This document shows positions 1 to 9,078 of a DNA stretch of 64,000 nt, in pieces. Under the pieces are notes generated by a model that was not told where the DNA came from, searched no databases, and was given only the letters and a program-made list of their open reading frames with translations. Position 1 is the stretch's first letter. The number at the start of each line of letters is the position of its first letter. The position numbers and the translations under genes were made by a program. Source of the stretch: Paenibacillus segetis (lineage in GTDB: Bacteria; Bacillota; Bacilli; Paenibacillales; Paenibacillaceae); contig NZ_BMFT01000004.1 in NCBI RefSeq assembly GCF_014639155.1, positions 124,001 through 188,000 of the forward strand, read 5' to 3'.

Positions 1-1
1 T

Positions 2-622
2 ATGAAGGTAGTATTGAAATTAAACAGCGCTGTAGCGGAGAAAAACGGTGAGAAGATGCAGCTTGATGTAAAACCATACTTAAAGAATAATAGCGTGTTT
101 GTTCCACTTCGTTTTATTACGGAGGCGTTTGATTGTAATGTCAGTTATAGCAACAATGTTGTAACTGTCGATACTGAACCATTGGTTATAGATGGTATAC
201 GAGTACAAGCATTGCAACAAGAATATCATATGATTATGGGGGGCATCATCTCGCAATTCTCTGGAAATACCTATAACGAAGCGGTATATAATATTTTCAT
301 GAAAAACAAAGGTGATAAGGTTGAGGCTCCTGCAAGTTATTCGTGGAATTACAACTTAGACACTCCTGGAGCTTATTATAAGAATGCGCAGTATGATTTT
401 CTAGATCAAAAAGGGGATAGCATCGTTCGCTTTGATGTCTATACTTTAACTCAAGGTGTACCATCCGAACTCTTATCAGGATACCCGAAGACTCTGGTTC
501 ATGACGCACTTCAAGATGAGTGGTATTTGTTTAGTGATGCTGCACTAAAGTCTATCAATCAGTTAATGGATAACGCTGTGAAAAACGGTTTTCAGAAGAT
601 TATAAGTAATACAGTTGCATAA
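2..622 (+). CDS. Copper amine oxidase-like N-terminal (stalk) domain protein, 5' end cut by window
   Basis: The first ~55 visible residues match the copper-amine-oxidase-like N-terminal domain common in secreted Paenibacillus proteins: a beta-rich pattern with YLKNNSVFVPLRFITEAF and then NVSYSNNVVTVDT. The remaining ~150 residues are not recognised. The ATG at position 2 has no visible ribosome binding site and no signal peptide follows, so the gene very probably begins before the window. The role is inferred to be extracytoplasmic, as a wall- or surface-associated module; no catalytic residues can be seen. Confidence 0.7.
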   Translation: MKVVLKLNSAVAEKNGEKMQLDVKPYLKNNSVFVPLRFITEAFDCNVSYSNNVVTVDTEPLVIDGIRVQALQQEYHMIMGGIISQFSGNTYNEAVYNIFMKNKGDKVEAPASYSWNYNLDTPGAYYKNAQYDFLDQKGDSIVRFDVYTLTQGVPSELLSGYPKTLVHDALQDEWYLFSDAALKSINQLMDNAVKNGFQKIISNTVA

Positions 623-775
623 ATTTTGCTTCAGTAATTTCATCTGAATAGAAGAATCCTAGTCTAAAGTCTAGTGTTCAGACACCTCCTAAGACGGTTA
701 TGTCAGGCAAATAAGGCGGTTATAATAAATTTATAAATCAGAACGTGACTTATGAAGCCAAAGGAGTGTTTGAAT

Positions 776-1567
776 ATGAAGGCAATAGATGCGCCTGCAA
801 AGGTGCAAACAGGTAAGGTGAATTGGGTACTTTTTAATCCAAAAACCTATACAACGATCCTCTATTTATTGCTATCTCTCCCATTAGGGATTATCTATTT
901 TACAGTAGCGATAACGGGACTTGCGCTATCCATCGGATTAACTCCAATATTTATCGGAATACCGTTATTCTTTGGAGTAGCTAAGCTGCTTCAGGGGATT
1001 GTGAATTTTGAGCAAAGCATGATTAGACAAATTTTAGGTTTGCCTAATCCGCCTGTTTCGTATACCAGCAATCAACAGCCTGAAGCTGGGCAGAACTGGT
1101 TGATGCGAATGGTGAGAGGTTTTGACGGTGCGTTATTTATTCGAAACCTGCTACTCGTATTACTAAGATTTGTAACAGGCATTGTATTCTTTGTTATTAT
1201 GGTAACAGTGATTTCACTAGGACTTGGATTTATTGCTCTTCCAGTCGTGCATATCATTTTGATGAATGAAATGCAGCTTGATATTTTAGAGAATAGCTTG
1301 TTTAGTTACTTCCATATCGATTGGACCTATAATCAGCAATATCTGCTGTACGTAGGTGTTGGCCTTGTACTTTTTTGGATCGCACTTCGCGTTGTGAATG
1401 GGCTTATGCAAATTCAGCGCAGAATCATGTATGTAGATGAGCCCTATCAGCGGCCGTCAGTGCCAGTGGAAACTCACATGCATGCGCCTTTTCAGTCGGA
1501 ATATTATGACTACCCTGAGGATCAGCCCACTCAAGGAATGATGCAGCCAGCCTATAGAGAACTTTAG
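776..1567 (+). CDS. Membrane protein with a 'Sensor' domain (putative sensor, four TM segments)
   Basis: The product has 263 residues and two pairs of hydrophobic segments, roughly residues 25-75 and 125-210, in the layout of the PF13796-type Sensor domain that usually precedes a histidine kinase. Here no kinase follows: the protein ends in a short hydrophilic tail rich in Pro, Gln and Tyr. The start at 776 is preferred over the in-frame ATG at 752 because AAGGAG at 761-766 lies nine bases before it. A terminator follows, so the gene is probably monocistronic. The function is unknown; such stand-alone proteins may sense envelope state, but that is inference. Confidence 0.7.
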   Translation: MKAIDAPAKVQTGKVNWVLFNPKTYTTILYLLLSLPLGIIYFTVAITGLALSIGLTPIFIGIPLFFGVAKLLQGIVNFEQSMIRQILGLPNPPVSYTSNQQPEAGQNWLMRMVRGFDGALFIRNLLLVLLRFVTGIVFFVIMVTVISLGLGFIALPVVHIILMNEMQLDILENSLFSYFHIDWTYNQQYLLYVGVGLVLFWIALRVVNGLMQIQRRIMYVDEPYQRPSVPVETHMHAPFQSEYYDYPEDQPTQGMMQPAYREL

Positions 1568-1599
1568 AGATGCATGAATAAAGTCCATACTATATCACT

Positions 1600-1630
1600 A
1601 AAAAAAGCGACCGCTCAGGTCGTTTTTTTT
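1600..1630 (+). terminator. Rho-independent terminator after the Sensor-domain gene
   Basis: A short GC stem, CGACC pairing with GGTCG around a GCTCA loop, is followed by a run of eight T. It lies about 40 bases past the stop codon at 1567. Confidence 0.75.
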
Positions 1631-1751
1631 GCGTCTATTTTCCGATACATTGTCCGTCAGATTTTTTATTGGAATGAAGTGATTTTTTATTGTTATGTTA
1701 CTTAATATCTGTTAACCTTAAATTAAGTAACATTATTCGGAGGGATTCGCT

Positions 1752-2315
1752 GTGCAATTTGTTAATCCGATTCGGGACATGAACACCATTCAAGCGATGA
1801 AAGAAGAGTTGAGAAAACACTCTATAAGGGACCTGTTGCTTTTTGTACTGGGAATTAACACCGGGATTAGTCTCCTTGATTTACTGAATCTTACTGTACA
1901 GGACGTTTGGGATGGTCAGAGTGCTAAACAGTTTCTTTATATTAAGGATGAAAAGACAGGAGAAGAAAAGGCTCATTACTTAAACAGCAAGATCGGGGAG
2001 ATATTAACTGAGTATTTATCTAGCATCGAATGGAAATCTGAGGATTATTTATTTAAATCCAAAAAGGATTGTCGTCCAATTACCCGTCAGCAGGCGTATC
2101 GAATTATTAACCATTCGGCAAGGGAGGTAGGAATATCTGAGAAAATCGGGACCCATACGCTGAGAAAGACGTTTGGTTATCATGCGTATTATAGAGGAGT
2201 GGCCATCTCCATCTTAAAGTCGATTTTGCATCATCATTCCACGGCAGAAACGCTAAAGTATTTGGGTATCGACAGGGCTGAGAAGAAACCCATCAAAGTG
2301 GATGTCAATTTATAA
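1752..2315 (+). CDS. Small tyrosine recombinase-like protein lacking the first catalytic Arg
   Basis: A 187-residue protein that consists only of a phage-integrase catalytic domain. Visible landmarks are Lys68 in the beta-hairpin (DEKTG), the HTLR box (His135, Arg138), a histidine cluster at 160-162 and Tyr170 in a TLKYLGI context. The family's first Arg, normally in a TGLR motif, is Ser40 here (TGIS). There is no N-terminal SAM-like core-binding domain. The start is GTG with GGAGGG 8 bases upstream. Strand exchange may therefore be impaired or the protein may act only as a DNA binder. It sits alone between terminators, with no attachment sites or phage genes nearby. Confidence 0.75.
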   Translation: MQFVNPIRDMNTIQAMKEELRKHSIRDLLLFVLGINTGISLLDLLNLTVQDVWDGQSAKQFLYIKDEKTGEEKAHYLNSKIGEILTEYLSSIEWKSEDYLFKSKKDCRPITRQQAYRIINHSAREVGISEKIGTHTLRKTFGYHAYYRGVAISILKSILHHHSTAETLKYLGIDRAEKKPIKVDVNL

Positions 2316-2340
2316 ATGATCTGTGTTTTGACAAGAATAA

Positions 2341-2376
2341 AAAAACTCTCCGCATGGAAGCGGAGAGGGTTCGTTT
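2341..2376. terminator. Bidirectional terminator between convergent genes
   Basis: A perfect 8-bp stem, CTCTCCGC with GCGGAGAG around ATGGAA, is flanked by A-rich and T-rich tracts. It can serve both the recombinase gene and the minus-strand stress-protein gene. Confidence 0.8.
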
Positions 2377-2388
2377 CTTTATTAACTT

Positions 2389-3072
2389 TTATTCGACAGA
2401 GTCATCTAGCCCCATCGCTGTATGAATATCTACGTTTTTTAATTCGGTGACGATCCCGTCACTAACAAGCACGTGTAAAGTTGCAGCGTCTTTCATAAAG
2501 CGGAAAATTCCGTTATCGAAATCCGTATCGACTTCTTTGAAGAAAATGCCCTCATAATCGATTTGTTTTTCGTGATTGAAGCTCAGTTTATAATGCTCCC
2601 CATCTTTGATCAAATAAGCACGAATTCCCTTTTCATAAATACCTTCTTCATCCCGAATATAACGGGCAACGGAAACAATATGCAGGTCGACAAATGGGAT
2701 CTCGCGTACCAAGGAATTAATGATGGATCCCTTCGTAATTTGTTCCCATCGGCTGTGCGCCGTCTGGCCAAGAATGATCTGTGTAATGTTGTTATCTCTT
2801 GCCACTTCTGCAATGACCTTAGAGACAGGGCGGCTTTCATTGTCCTTCATGATAAATTGGGCCGTTGCATGGGAGTGGGCATATTCTTTCCATTGTTCGA
2901 TATAGAATAATTTCTCGGCATCCAGTTCATCGAATGGCTTGGGATCAATGGTCAATATATACAGCGGAGCTTTCATCATATTTGCAATTGCACAGCCGCG
3001 TTTGATTAGTCTTTCGCTATTGGGACCATAATAAACGCAAACAAGAATGCTCTCATTATACACGTTATTCAT
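2389..3072 (-). CDS. Orphan universal stress protein / KdpD-like USP domain protein
   Basis: The first ~135 residues closely resemble the universal-stress-protein domain of the KdpD sensor kinase: ILVCVYYGP at the start, LYILTIDPKP, then a nucleotide-loop-like GQTAHSRWEQITKGSIIN. No histidine kinase domain or KdpD signature follows; the last ~90 residues are unassigned. KdpD USP domains bind c-di-AMP in some Firmicutes, which makes K+/turgor sensing a reasonable inference, but direct evidence is lacking. A good ribosome binding site (GAGGTG) precedes the ATG. The gene is divergent from the Mrp antiporter operon, 125 bp away, so ion homeostasis is the likely theme. Confidence 0.75.
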   Translation of the reverse strand: MNNVYNESILVCVYYGPNSERLIKRGCAIANMMKAPLYILTIDPKPFDELDAEKLFYIEQWKEYAHSHATAQFIMKDNESRPVSKVIAEVARDNNITQIILGQTAHSRWEQITKGSIINSLVREIPFVDLHIVSVARYIRDEEGIYEKGIRAYLIKDGEHYKLSFNHEKQIDYEGIFFKEVDTDFDNGIFRFMKDAATLHVLVSDGIVTELKNVDIHTAMGLDDSVE

Positions 3073-3197
3073 TTTAAGTATTTCACCTCAATGCTAATAG
3101 TAGGGCTCGATTAAACTATGTAAGACTATAGTTGATGTTACGCAAAGAGTCAACATGTAGAAACGTAAGCAAAAGTCATGAATAAGGAGGAGTGCAC

Positions 3198-5609
3198 TTG
3201 ACTATATTTTACACCTTTATTTTTCTCCCGTTGATTAGTGCAATGCTTGTACCCTTACTATATAAGTATTTGAATCGCCTAGTACATACGGGATGGTTCG
3301 TTTTACTTGTACCTCTATCTATTTTTATCTATTTGTTACGGTATATACCTGACGTTGCGGCTGGAAACACATATAACTACACATTATCTTGGATTCCGTC
3401 TCTTGATATGAACATTATCTCCTACGTAGATGGGCTAAGCCTGCTATTCGGTCTTCTAATCAGCGGTGTGGGCACCTTGGTCATTATATATTCCATTTTT
3501 TACATGTCCAAGGTTCGGGAGGCTCTCCATAATTTCTATATTTATTTGCTCATGTTCATGGGCGCCATGCTGGGGTTAGTATTCTCGGATCACCTCTTAG
3601 TGCTGTACGGGTTCTGGGAGTTAACCAGTGTCTCGTCCTTCTTATTAATATCCTATTGGTACGAACGTAAGAGTTCTCGCCAAGGTGCCCTAAAGGCGTT
3701 ATTGATTACTGTCCTTGGCGGATTCGGCATGTTAGCCGGATTTATTATGCTGATCATGATGGCGGATACTTATAGCATCCGTGAAATGATCGCGAACCTG
3801 GATGTCATCCAAAGTCAAACGTTGTTTATTCCTGCTATGCTATGCATTTTGCTCGGTGCATTCACGAAATCCGCGCAATTTCCGTTCGGTATTTGGCTAC
3901 CGGATGCGATGGAGGCACCAACCCCGGTGAGCAGTTACCTTCACTCGGCTACGATGGTCAAGGCTGGCATTTATTTAGTGGCTCGTATGACTCCTGTTTT
4001 CGGGGGCAGCCCCGTGTGGTTCTGGCTTGTAGCCGGTATTGGTATCATTACACTGTTGTATGGCTCGTTGACCGCGCTGAGACAGACGGATCTAAAGGCA
4101 ATGTTAGCTTATTCTACGATTAGCCAATTAGGATTAATCATGTGCCTGCTTGGGGTCGGTTCTTTAGCGGTCTATTTTGGACCTAGTGATAGTGGAACTA
4201 TCTTTGCGGTAGCTACATTTGCCGCCCTATTTCATCTCTTTAATCACTCGACCTTTAAAGGGAGCTTGTTTATGGTTGTCGGTATTATTGACCATGAGAC
4301 AGGACGGCGTGATATTCGCTATTTAGGCGGTTTGATGCAAGTGATGCCGATCACGTTCACGATCGCTTTGGTTGGCGGCTTATCGATGGCGGGGTTACCG
4401 CCGTTTAACGGTTTTTTGAGTAAGGAAATGTTTTTTGCGGCGGTGAATGATGTATCTAAGGCCGGTATTTTCGGTTTGAGTAACATCGGTATGATGTTCC
4501 CGATCATTGCTTGGGTAGCCAGCATATTTACGTTTGTCTACTGTATGATATTCATCTTCAAAACCTTTGGAGGCAAATATCGCCCTGAAAAACTGACACG
4601 TAAAGTGCATGAGGCGCCTTGGGGTATGTTGTTTTCTCCAGCTATTTTGGGGTTACTCGTTATACTCATTTTCTTCTTCCCGAATGTATTGGGTAAGTAT
4701 ATTCTCACCCCGGCATTAACCTCGATTTTGCCGATGATGCCGATGTCTTCATATGACCTGAAAATTAGCGCATGGCATGGGCTGAACATGGAGCTCGTGA
4801 TGACGATCGGTGTCATTGCTGTCGGTCTCCTTCTCTTCAAAACAATGAAGCGATGGATCCAGACCATGCGAAATTATCCGCAAGGATTAACCTTGAATCA
4901 TTGGTACAATCAAGGATTATCGGGTACGGAGAAGCTCTCGGCGTCCCTGACGAATCGGTATATGACAGGCTCGCTGAGACATTATCTCATCTACATTTTT
5001 TCTTTCTTTGTCATTGTATTGCTAAGTTCGCTACTACTGCTCTATGGGTTCCAGTTCGATTTTTCAGGTAATGCAGCTATCAGTATTTTTGATGCGGGCC
5101 TTGTGCTCGGGATGGTAATCTCCGCATTTACTGTCTTATTTGCTGGCAATCGAATTGTGGCTATTGTTGCACTAGGTGCGTTAGGTTATATGGTTTCTAT
5201 GTTCTTTGTAATCTTTAGGGCTCCTGACCTGGCATTGACACAAATGGTGGTCGAGACGGTAACAACGGTTCTATTCCTGCTATGCTTCTACCATTTGCCG
5301 AAGCTGAAGAAAAGGATCGAACGGATTCCTTTCAAACTAACGAACCTGGTCATATCGATCGCGATGGGTTTGACGGTGACCCTGTTGGCATTGTCGGCGA
5401 ATGGACATAAATTGTTTGAACCGATTACATCGTTTTTTGAAAATGCCTATGAGCTGGCGGGTGCCAAAAATATTGTTAACGCTATATTAGTGGACTTCCG
5501 CGGTTTCGATACGATGCTGGAAATATCTGTGTTGGCCATTGCTGGGCTAGGTGTATATATATTGGTTCATCAGCGTTCCAAAAGGAGGGAACAACATGAA
5601 ACCGAATGA
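3198..5609 (+). CDS. mrpA: Na+/H+ antiporter subunit A (MrpA/MnhA)
   Basis: An 803-residue polytopic membrane protein with the NuoL/ND5-like core, for example the KAGIYLVARMTPVF and HLFNHSTFKGSLF segments that carry the proton-pathway Lys and His. It ends in the MrpA-type C-terminal domain. The length fits Bacillus MrpA. TTG at 3198 is chosen because AAGGAGG ends at 3190, leaving seven bases; the upstream GTG at 3192 would be too close. It heads a seven-gene operon and overlaps mrpB by 14 bases. In the membrane the complex exchanges cytoplasmic Na+ for external protons and supports alkali and salt tolerance (family knowledge). Confidence 0.95.
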   Translation: MTIFYTFIFLPLISAMLVPLLYKYLNRLVHTGWFVLLVPLSIFIYLLRYIPDVAAGNTYNYTLSWIPSLDMNIISYVDGLSLLFGLLISGVGTLVIIYSIFYMSKVREALHNFYIYLLMFMGAMLGLVFSDHLLVLYGFWELTSVSSFLLISYWYERKSSRQGALKALLITVLGGFGMLAGFIMLIMMADTYSIREMIANLDVIQSQTLFIPAMLCILLGAFTKSAQFPFGIWLPDAMEAPTPVSSYLHSATMVKAGIYLVARMTPVFGGSPVWFWLVAGIGIITLLYGSLTALRQTDLKAMLAYSTISQLGLIMCLLGVGSLAVYFGPSDSGTIFAVATFAALFHLFNHSTFKGSLFMVVGIIDHETGRRDIRYLGGLMQVMPITFTIALVGGLSMAGLPPFNGFLSKEMFFAAVNDVSKAGIFGLSNIGMMFPIIAWVASIFTFVYCMIFIFKTFGGKYRPEKLTRKVHEAPWGMLFSPAILGLLVILIFFFPNVLGKYILTPALTSILPMMPMSSYDLKISAWHGLNMELVMTIGVIAVGLLLFKTMKRWIQTMRNYPQGLTLNHWYNQGLSGTEKLSASLTNRYMTGSLRHYLIYIFSFFVIVLLSSLLLLYGFQFDFSGNAAISIFDAGLVLGMVISAFTVLFAGNRIVAIVALGALGYMVSMFFVIFRAPDLALTQMVVETVTTVLFLLCFYHLPKLKKRIERIPFKLTNLVISIAMGLTVTLLALSANGHKLFEPITSFFENAYELAGAKNIVNAILVDFRGFDTMLEISVLAIAGLGVYILVHQRSKRREQHETE

Positions 5610-6018
5610 TGTGATATTGAAAAGTGTAACTCGAGTGGCTGCGGTGATCATATTGACCTTTTCGATTTATTTATTTATGAATGGTCACCATCATCCGGGA
5701 GGGGGATTCATCGGGGGGCTGAGTACGGCATCAGCTATTGTCCTACTGTATCTTTCGTTTGGAATCGAAAAGGTAAGGGAAAATATTCGAGTCGATTTCA
5801 AAAAGCTTGCGGCGATCGGCGTGTTGATTGCGATTGGGACCGGGACGGTGGGCGTGGTATTTGGTAAACCTTTTTTAACCCAGACCTTTGGTCACTTTGA
5901 TTTACCGATATTTGGAGATACTGAGCTCGCGTCTGCTTTGATTTTTGATACCGGGGTCGCTCTGGCAGTCATAGGCACCGCAGTCAATATTATTCTAAGC
6001 ATAAGTGAGGATCGCTAA
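5596..6018 (+). CDS. mrpB: Na+/H+ antiporter subunit B (MrpB)
   Basis: A 140-residue membrane protein with the MrpB signature NGHHHPGGGFIGGL near residue 28 and four hydrophobic segments. AAAGGAGGG at 5581-5589 selects the ATG at 5596, inside the end of mrpA, so translation is probably coupled. The longer frame beginning at 5551 lacks a ribosome binding site. It is an obligate partner in the Mrp complex. Its stop codon is separated by a single base from the mrpC start. Confidence 0.93.
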   Translation: MKPNDVILKSVTRVAAVIILTFSIYLFMNGHHHPGGGFIGGLSTASAIVLLYLSFGIEKVRENIRVDFKKLAAIGVLIAIGTGTVGVVFGKPFLTQTFGHFDLPIFGDTELASALIFDTGVALAVIGTAVNIILSISEDR

Positions 6019-6019
6019 T

Positions 6020-6358
6020 ATGGAGACATTAATGGTCATACTTGTCGGTATTTTAATATCCATAGGAACCTATTTGATTCTATCTAAGCAACTGCTGCGG
6101 ATTGTGCTTGGAGCATCGATTGTGAGTCATGCGGTCAATTTGTTGATCATTACTTCCGGTGGGCTGAAGACGGGGAGTGCCCCTCTGCTGGGAGAGAAAG
6201 CCGCGGGCTTTGCAGATGCTATTCCTCAAGCATTAATTTTAACTGCGATTGTCATTAATTTTGCCGTGACAGCGCTAGTACTAGTCCTATGTTATCGTTC
6301 CTATCAAAGCTTCGGGACGGATGACATGGAGCAATTAAGGGGAAATGAGCATGAATAA
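6020..6358 (+). CDS. mrpC: Na+/H+ antiporter subunit C (MrpC)
   Basis: A 112-residue NuoK-like subunit with three TM helices. The segment DAIPQALILTAIVINFAVTA is diagnostic for MrpC. ATG at 6020 follows GTGAGG (6005-6010) and comes right after the mrpB stop. The last codons overlap the start of mrpD by eight bases. It forms part of the antiporter membrane arm. Confidence 0.93.
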   Translation: METLMVILVGILISIGTYLILSKQLLRIVLGASIVSHAVNLLIITSGGLKTGSAPLLGEKAAGFADAIPQALILTAIVINFAVTALVLVLCYRSYQSFGTDDMEQLRGNEHE

Positions 6359-7826
6359 TTTATTGATCACGCCGGTTATCATTCCTCTGTTGACTGGAAT
6401 GGTTCTCATCGTATTCCAGAAAAATATAAAGCTTCAGCGGATTCTTAGTCTGGTCGCCTTGTTAGCCACCAGTGTCATTTCGGTTCTATTGATGAATCAG
6501 ATCAGAGATGGCGGTATTCAAACATTACAATTGGGCGGTTGGGAAGCACCTTACGGCATAAGTTTCGTGGGTGACATGTTCAGTGCTCTGCTGCTTTTGG
6601 CTACCTCTATTGTCGCGGTATGTTGCCTAATCTATGCTTTTTCATCGATTGGTCGAAAACAGGAAAAACTTTATTTCTATCCTCTATTTTTGTTTTTGAT
6701 CACAGGTGTCAACGGTTCGTTCTTAACAGGGGATTTGTTTAATTTATATGTCTTTTTTGAAATGTTTCTGGTTGCTTCCTATGTACTAATCACATTGGGT
6801 GGAGCTCAGAGGCAACTACGTGAGTCGCTGAAATATATTTTTACGAACATTATTGCATCGGCGTTCTTTTTGATCGGCGTTGCCTATCTATATTCTATGA
6901 CGGGGACATTGAACCTCGCCCATTTATCGATCCGGATCGCGGAGGTTGGACAGGATGGATTAATTACCACCGTCGCATTATTATTCCTCATCGTATTCGC
7001 CATGAAGGCGGGATTATTGCTCTATTTCTGGTTACCCGGATCATATAGTGTACCACCAACGGCAATCGCTGCTATTTTCGCCGCGTTACTCACTAAGGTA
7101 GGGATATACGCTATTTTTAGAATGTTTACGCTCATCTTTTATCATGAGCCACAGATCACCCATCTGTTTATCGGGATCTTAGCTGCAATTACGATGATTT
7201 TTGGCGGACTTGGAGCGATAGGTTTTTGGGATTTGCGAAAAATACTAACCTACAATGTGGTCATAAGTGTCGGATTTATTATGGCTGGACTCGTTTCTTT
7301 AACACCCGCTGGCATAACAGGTTCTATTTATTATTTGATTCACGACATACTGATTAAGGGGCTTGTATTTATGATTGGGGGAACGATCGTTCACCTCACG
7401 GGAACAAGCAATTTGAAGAATATCAGCGGGTTGATTCGGCTTCACCCCGGGTTAGGCTGGATGTTCTTCATCGCGGCTTTGTCTATGGTTGGAATTCCTC
7501 CGTTGAGCGGTTTTCTTGGCAAAGTATTTACGACGCAAGGCGTTTTTGAAGCTGGTTATTACTGGCTTGGAGGAATCGGGCTACTGGCCAGCTTGTTCAT
7601 TCTGTATTCTATGATCAAAATGTTTATGAACGCTTTTTGGGGTGAAACGATTCTGAGTGTAGAGGAGGAGAAGGGTACGACGAAAGGCTTGTTGTTTCCG
7701 ATCGCTCTATTGACGCTGGCTAGTGTTGCTATGGGAATCGGGGCTGAAGCGATTACGGGTTATGTAGCCCAAGCTGCGGAAGAATTGCTCGATCCAAATT
7801 TATATATTCAGGCCGTGTTTGATTAA
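6351..7826 (+). CDS. mrpD: Na+/H+ antiporter subunit D (MrpD)
   Basis: A 491-residue NuoM/N-like antiporter subunit. It contains a VFFEMFL segment with the conserved TM5-type Glu, a MKAGLLLYFWLPGSY segment with the pathway Lys, and a SMVGIPPLSGFLGK segment. ATG at 6351 is preferred to ATG at 6345 because AAGGGG ends at 6342, giving eight bases. It overlaps mrpC, which points to coupled translation. It is a core proton- and cation-conducting subunit. Confidence 0.94.
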   Translation: MNNLLITPVIIPLLTGMVLIVFQKNIKLQRILSLVALLATSVISVLLMNQIRDGGIQTLQLGGWEAPYGISFVGDMFSALLLLATSIVAVCCLIYAFSSIGRKQEKLYFYPLFLFLITGVNGSFLTGDLFNLYVFFEMFLVASYVLITLGGAQRQLRESLKYIFTNIIASAFFLIGVAYLYSMTGTLNLAHLSIRIAEVGQDGLITTVALLFLIVFAMKAGLLLYFWLPGSYSVPPTAIAAIFAALLTKVGIYAIFRMFTLIFYHEPQITHLFIGILAAITMIFGGLGAIGFWDLRKILTYNVVISVGFIMAGLVSLTPAGITGSIYYLIHDILIKGLVFMIGGTIVHLTGTSNLKNISGLIRLHPGLGWMFFIAALSMVGIPPLSGFLGKVFTTQGVFEAGYYWLGGIGLLASLFILYSMIKMFMNAFWGETILSVEEEKGTTKGLLFPIALLTLASVAMGIGAEAITGYVAQAAEELLDPNLYIQAVFD

Positions 7827-7843
7827 AGGGGGGAAACAGAGCC

Positions 7844-8323
7844 ATGCCCGTTCAGGTGCTACTCAACATATTCATTGCTTATTTGTGGATGTTTCTGCAA
7901 GAGGAAATGAGCATATTAAACTTTATCAGCGGTTACTTCGTCGGTCTGTTTATTTTACTGTGCATCCGCCGATTCTTTAAAAAACCGTTTTATCTATTTA
8001 CGCTAGCCGCAGTCGGCAAGCTGTTCATTCTGTTTATCCATGAGCTGAATATTTCTGCGATGATGGTCATGAAGCATGTTCTCCGTCCTAAAATCGATGT
8101 CAAACCAGGAATTTTCAAGGTAGAAACGGATTTGGAGGGGGATTTGGAAATCACGCTCTTATCCTTATTAATTTGCTTAACGCCAGGCTCGGTCGTGATG
8201 GAGGTAACCCCTGACTCAAAGGCACTGTACATTCACGGTCTGAACATGCCCGAATCCAAGGAATCTGTATTAAAATCAAAATCTGTCTTTGAAAAAGCGA
8301 TAAAGGATGTGACGAGAAAATGA
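7844..8323 (+). CDS. mrpE: Na+/H+ antiporter subunit E (MrpE)
   Basis: A 159-residue protein with two or three N-terminal helices and a soluble C-terminal region typical of MrpE, including LLICLTPGSVVMEV and LYIHGLN. A purine-rich AAAGGGGGG site lies ten bases upstream of the ATG. The stop codon overlaps the mrpF start as ATGA. It is required for Mrp complex assembly or stability (family knowledge). Confidence 0.92.
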   Translation: MPVQVLLNIFIAYLWMFLQEEMSILNFISGYFVGLFILLCIRRFFKKPFYLFTLAAVGKLFILFIHELNISAMMVMKHVLRPKIDVKPGIFKVETDLEGDLEITLLSLLICLTPGSVVMEVTPDSKALYIHGLNMPESKESVLKSKSVFEKAIKDVTRK

Positions 8324-8601
8324 TATTTGAGACGGTGTTGATCACTGCTTTATGTATATTAATGCTGGCCATGCTAGCCAATTTATATCGGATTGTAAAA
8401 GGGCCGTCCAGTGCAGACCGTGTTCAAGCGCTGGATTCCGTCGGCATTAATCTGATCGCCAGTACTGCCGTGTTCTCCGTGCTGCTGCACACGCATGCCT
8501 TTTTTGATCTCATATTACTGATCGGGATCCTTTCATTTATTGGAACGGTTGCCTTTGCCAGATTTATTGAAAGGGGTGTTGTTATTGAGCGGAAGCGGTG
8601 A
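8320..8601 (+). CDS. mrpF: Na+/H+ antiporter subunit F (MrpF)
   Basis: A 93-residue three-helix protein with the MrpF pattern: KGPSSADRVQALDS in the first cytoplasmic loop, then ILSFIGTVAFARFIERG. Its ATG overlaps the mrpE stop (ATGA), and its 3' end overlaps mrpG by 17 bases. Confidence 0.92.
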   Translation: MIFETVLITALCILMLAMLANLYRIVKGPSSADRVQALDSVGINLIASTAVFSVLLHTHAFFDLILLIGILSFIGTVAFARFIERGVVIERKR

Positions 8602-8980
8602 AGTAGTCGGGGCGATCCTCATACTCATGGGTGCTATTTTTAGCTTGATCAGCGCGATTGGGAATGTGCGTTTGCCCGATGTGTACACAAGGTCTCATGC
8701 TGCATCTAAAAGTTCTACGCTTGGCGTGCTGTGCGCGTTGGTTGGAGCATTGCTGTATTTCTTAATTTCCGACGGTTTCTTCAGCATACGCCTCATCTTG
8801 GGAATCATCTTTGTATTTTTGACAGCTCCAGTGGCCGCCCATGTGATCTGTCGGGCCGCTTACCGCCATCAGGTGCCGTTAGCTGAACAGAGCGTCCAAG
8901 ATGAATTGAAGGACTATTATATGGAGGATGAGATCCTCAAGGTAGAAGATAAGGGAAGTCTTGTAACTCAGGGGAAATGA
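8585..8980 (+). CDS. mrpG: Na+/H+ antiporter subunit G (MrpG)
   Basis: A 131-residue last subunit of the operon. It has three helices and the MrpG motif NVRLPDVYTRSHAASKSSTLG. The TTG start at 8585 is chosen because GAAAGGGG ends at 8576, eight bases upstream; the longer frame from 8540 reads through mrpF codons without a ribosome binding site. A hydrophilic tail rich in acidic residues ends the protein. A terminator follows at 9030. Confidence 0.9.
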   Translation: MSGSGEVVGAILILMGAIFSLISAIGNVRLPDVYTRSHAASKSSTLGVLCALVGALLYFLISDGFFSIRLILGIIFVFLTAPVAAHVICRAAYRHQVPLAEQSVQDELKDYYMEDEILKVEDKGSLVTQGK

Positions 8981-9029
8981 AAAAAGCGATCTCCAGGCGA
9001 ATTTGAATTGACAATAGGTATAATGAGAG

Positions 9030-9056
9030 AGAGTATCCATAGGGTGCTCTTTTTTA
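9030..9056 (+). terminator. Terminator of the mrp operon
   Basis: A nine-pair stem (with two G-U pairs), AGAGTATCC and GGGTGCTCT around ATA, is followed by six T. A TTGACA (9008-9013) and a TATAAT (9019-9024) lie just upstream but only five bases apart, so they do not form one normal promoter. Confidence 0.65.
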
Positions 9057-9078
9057 TACACGATACTAGGAGGGAACA

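Noticed and set aside
1752-2315. Integrase as a sign of an integrated phage or genomic island
   Set aside because: No phage genes, tRNA target or flanking direct repeats are visible near it.
4319-4867. Overlapping minus-strand open frames inside mrpA
   Set aside because: They lie in the shadow of a well-supported gene, lack ribosome binding sites and have no protein-like composition.
9008-9024. TTGACA and TATAAT before the MscS-type gene
   Set aside because: The two boxes are only five bases apart and cannot form one sigma-A promoter; each alone is weak evidence.
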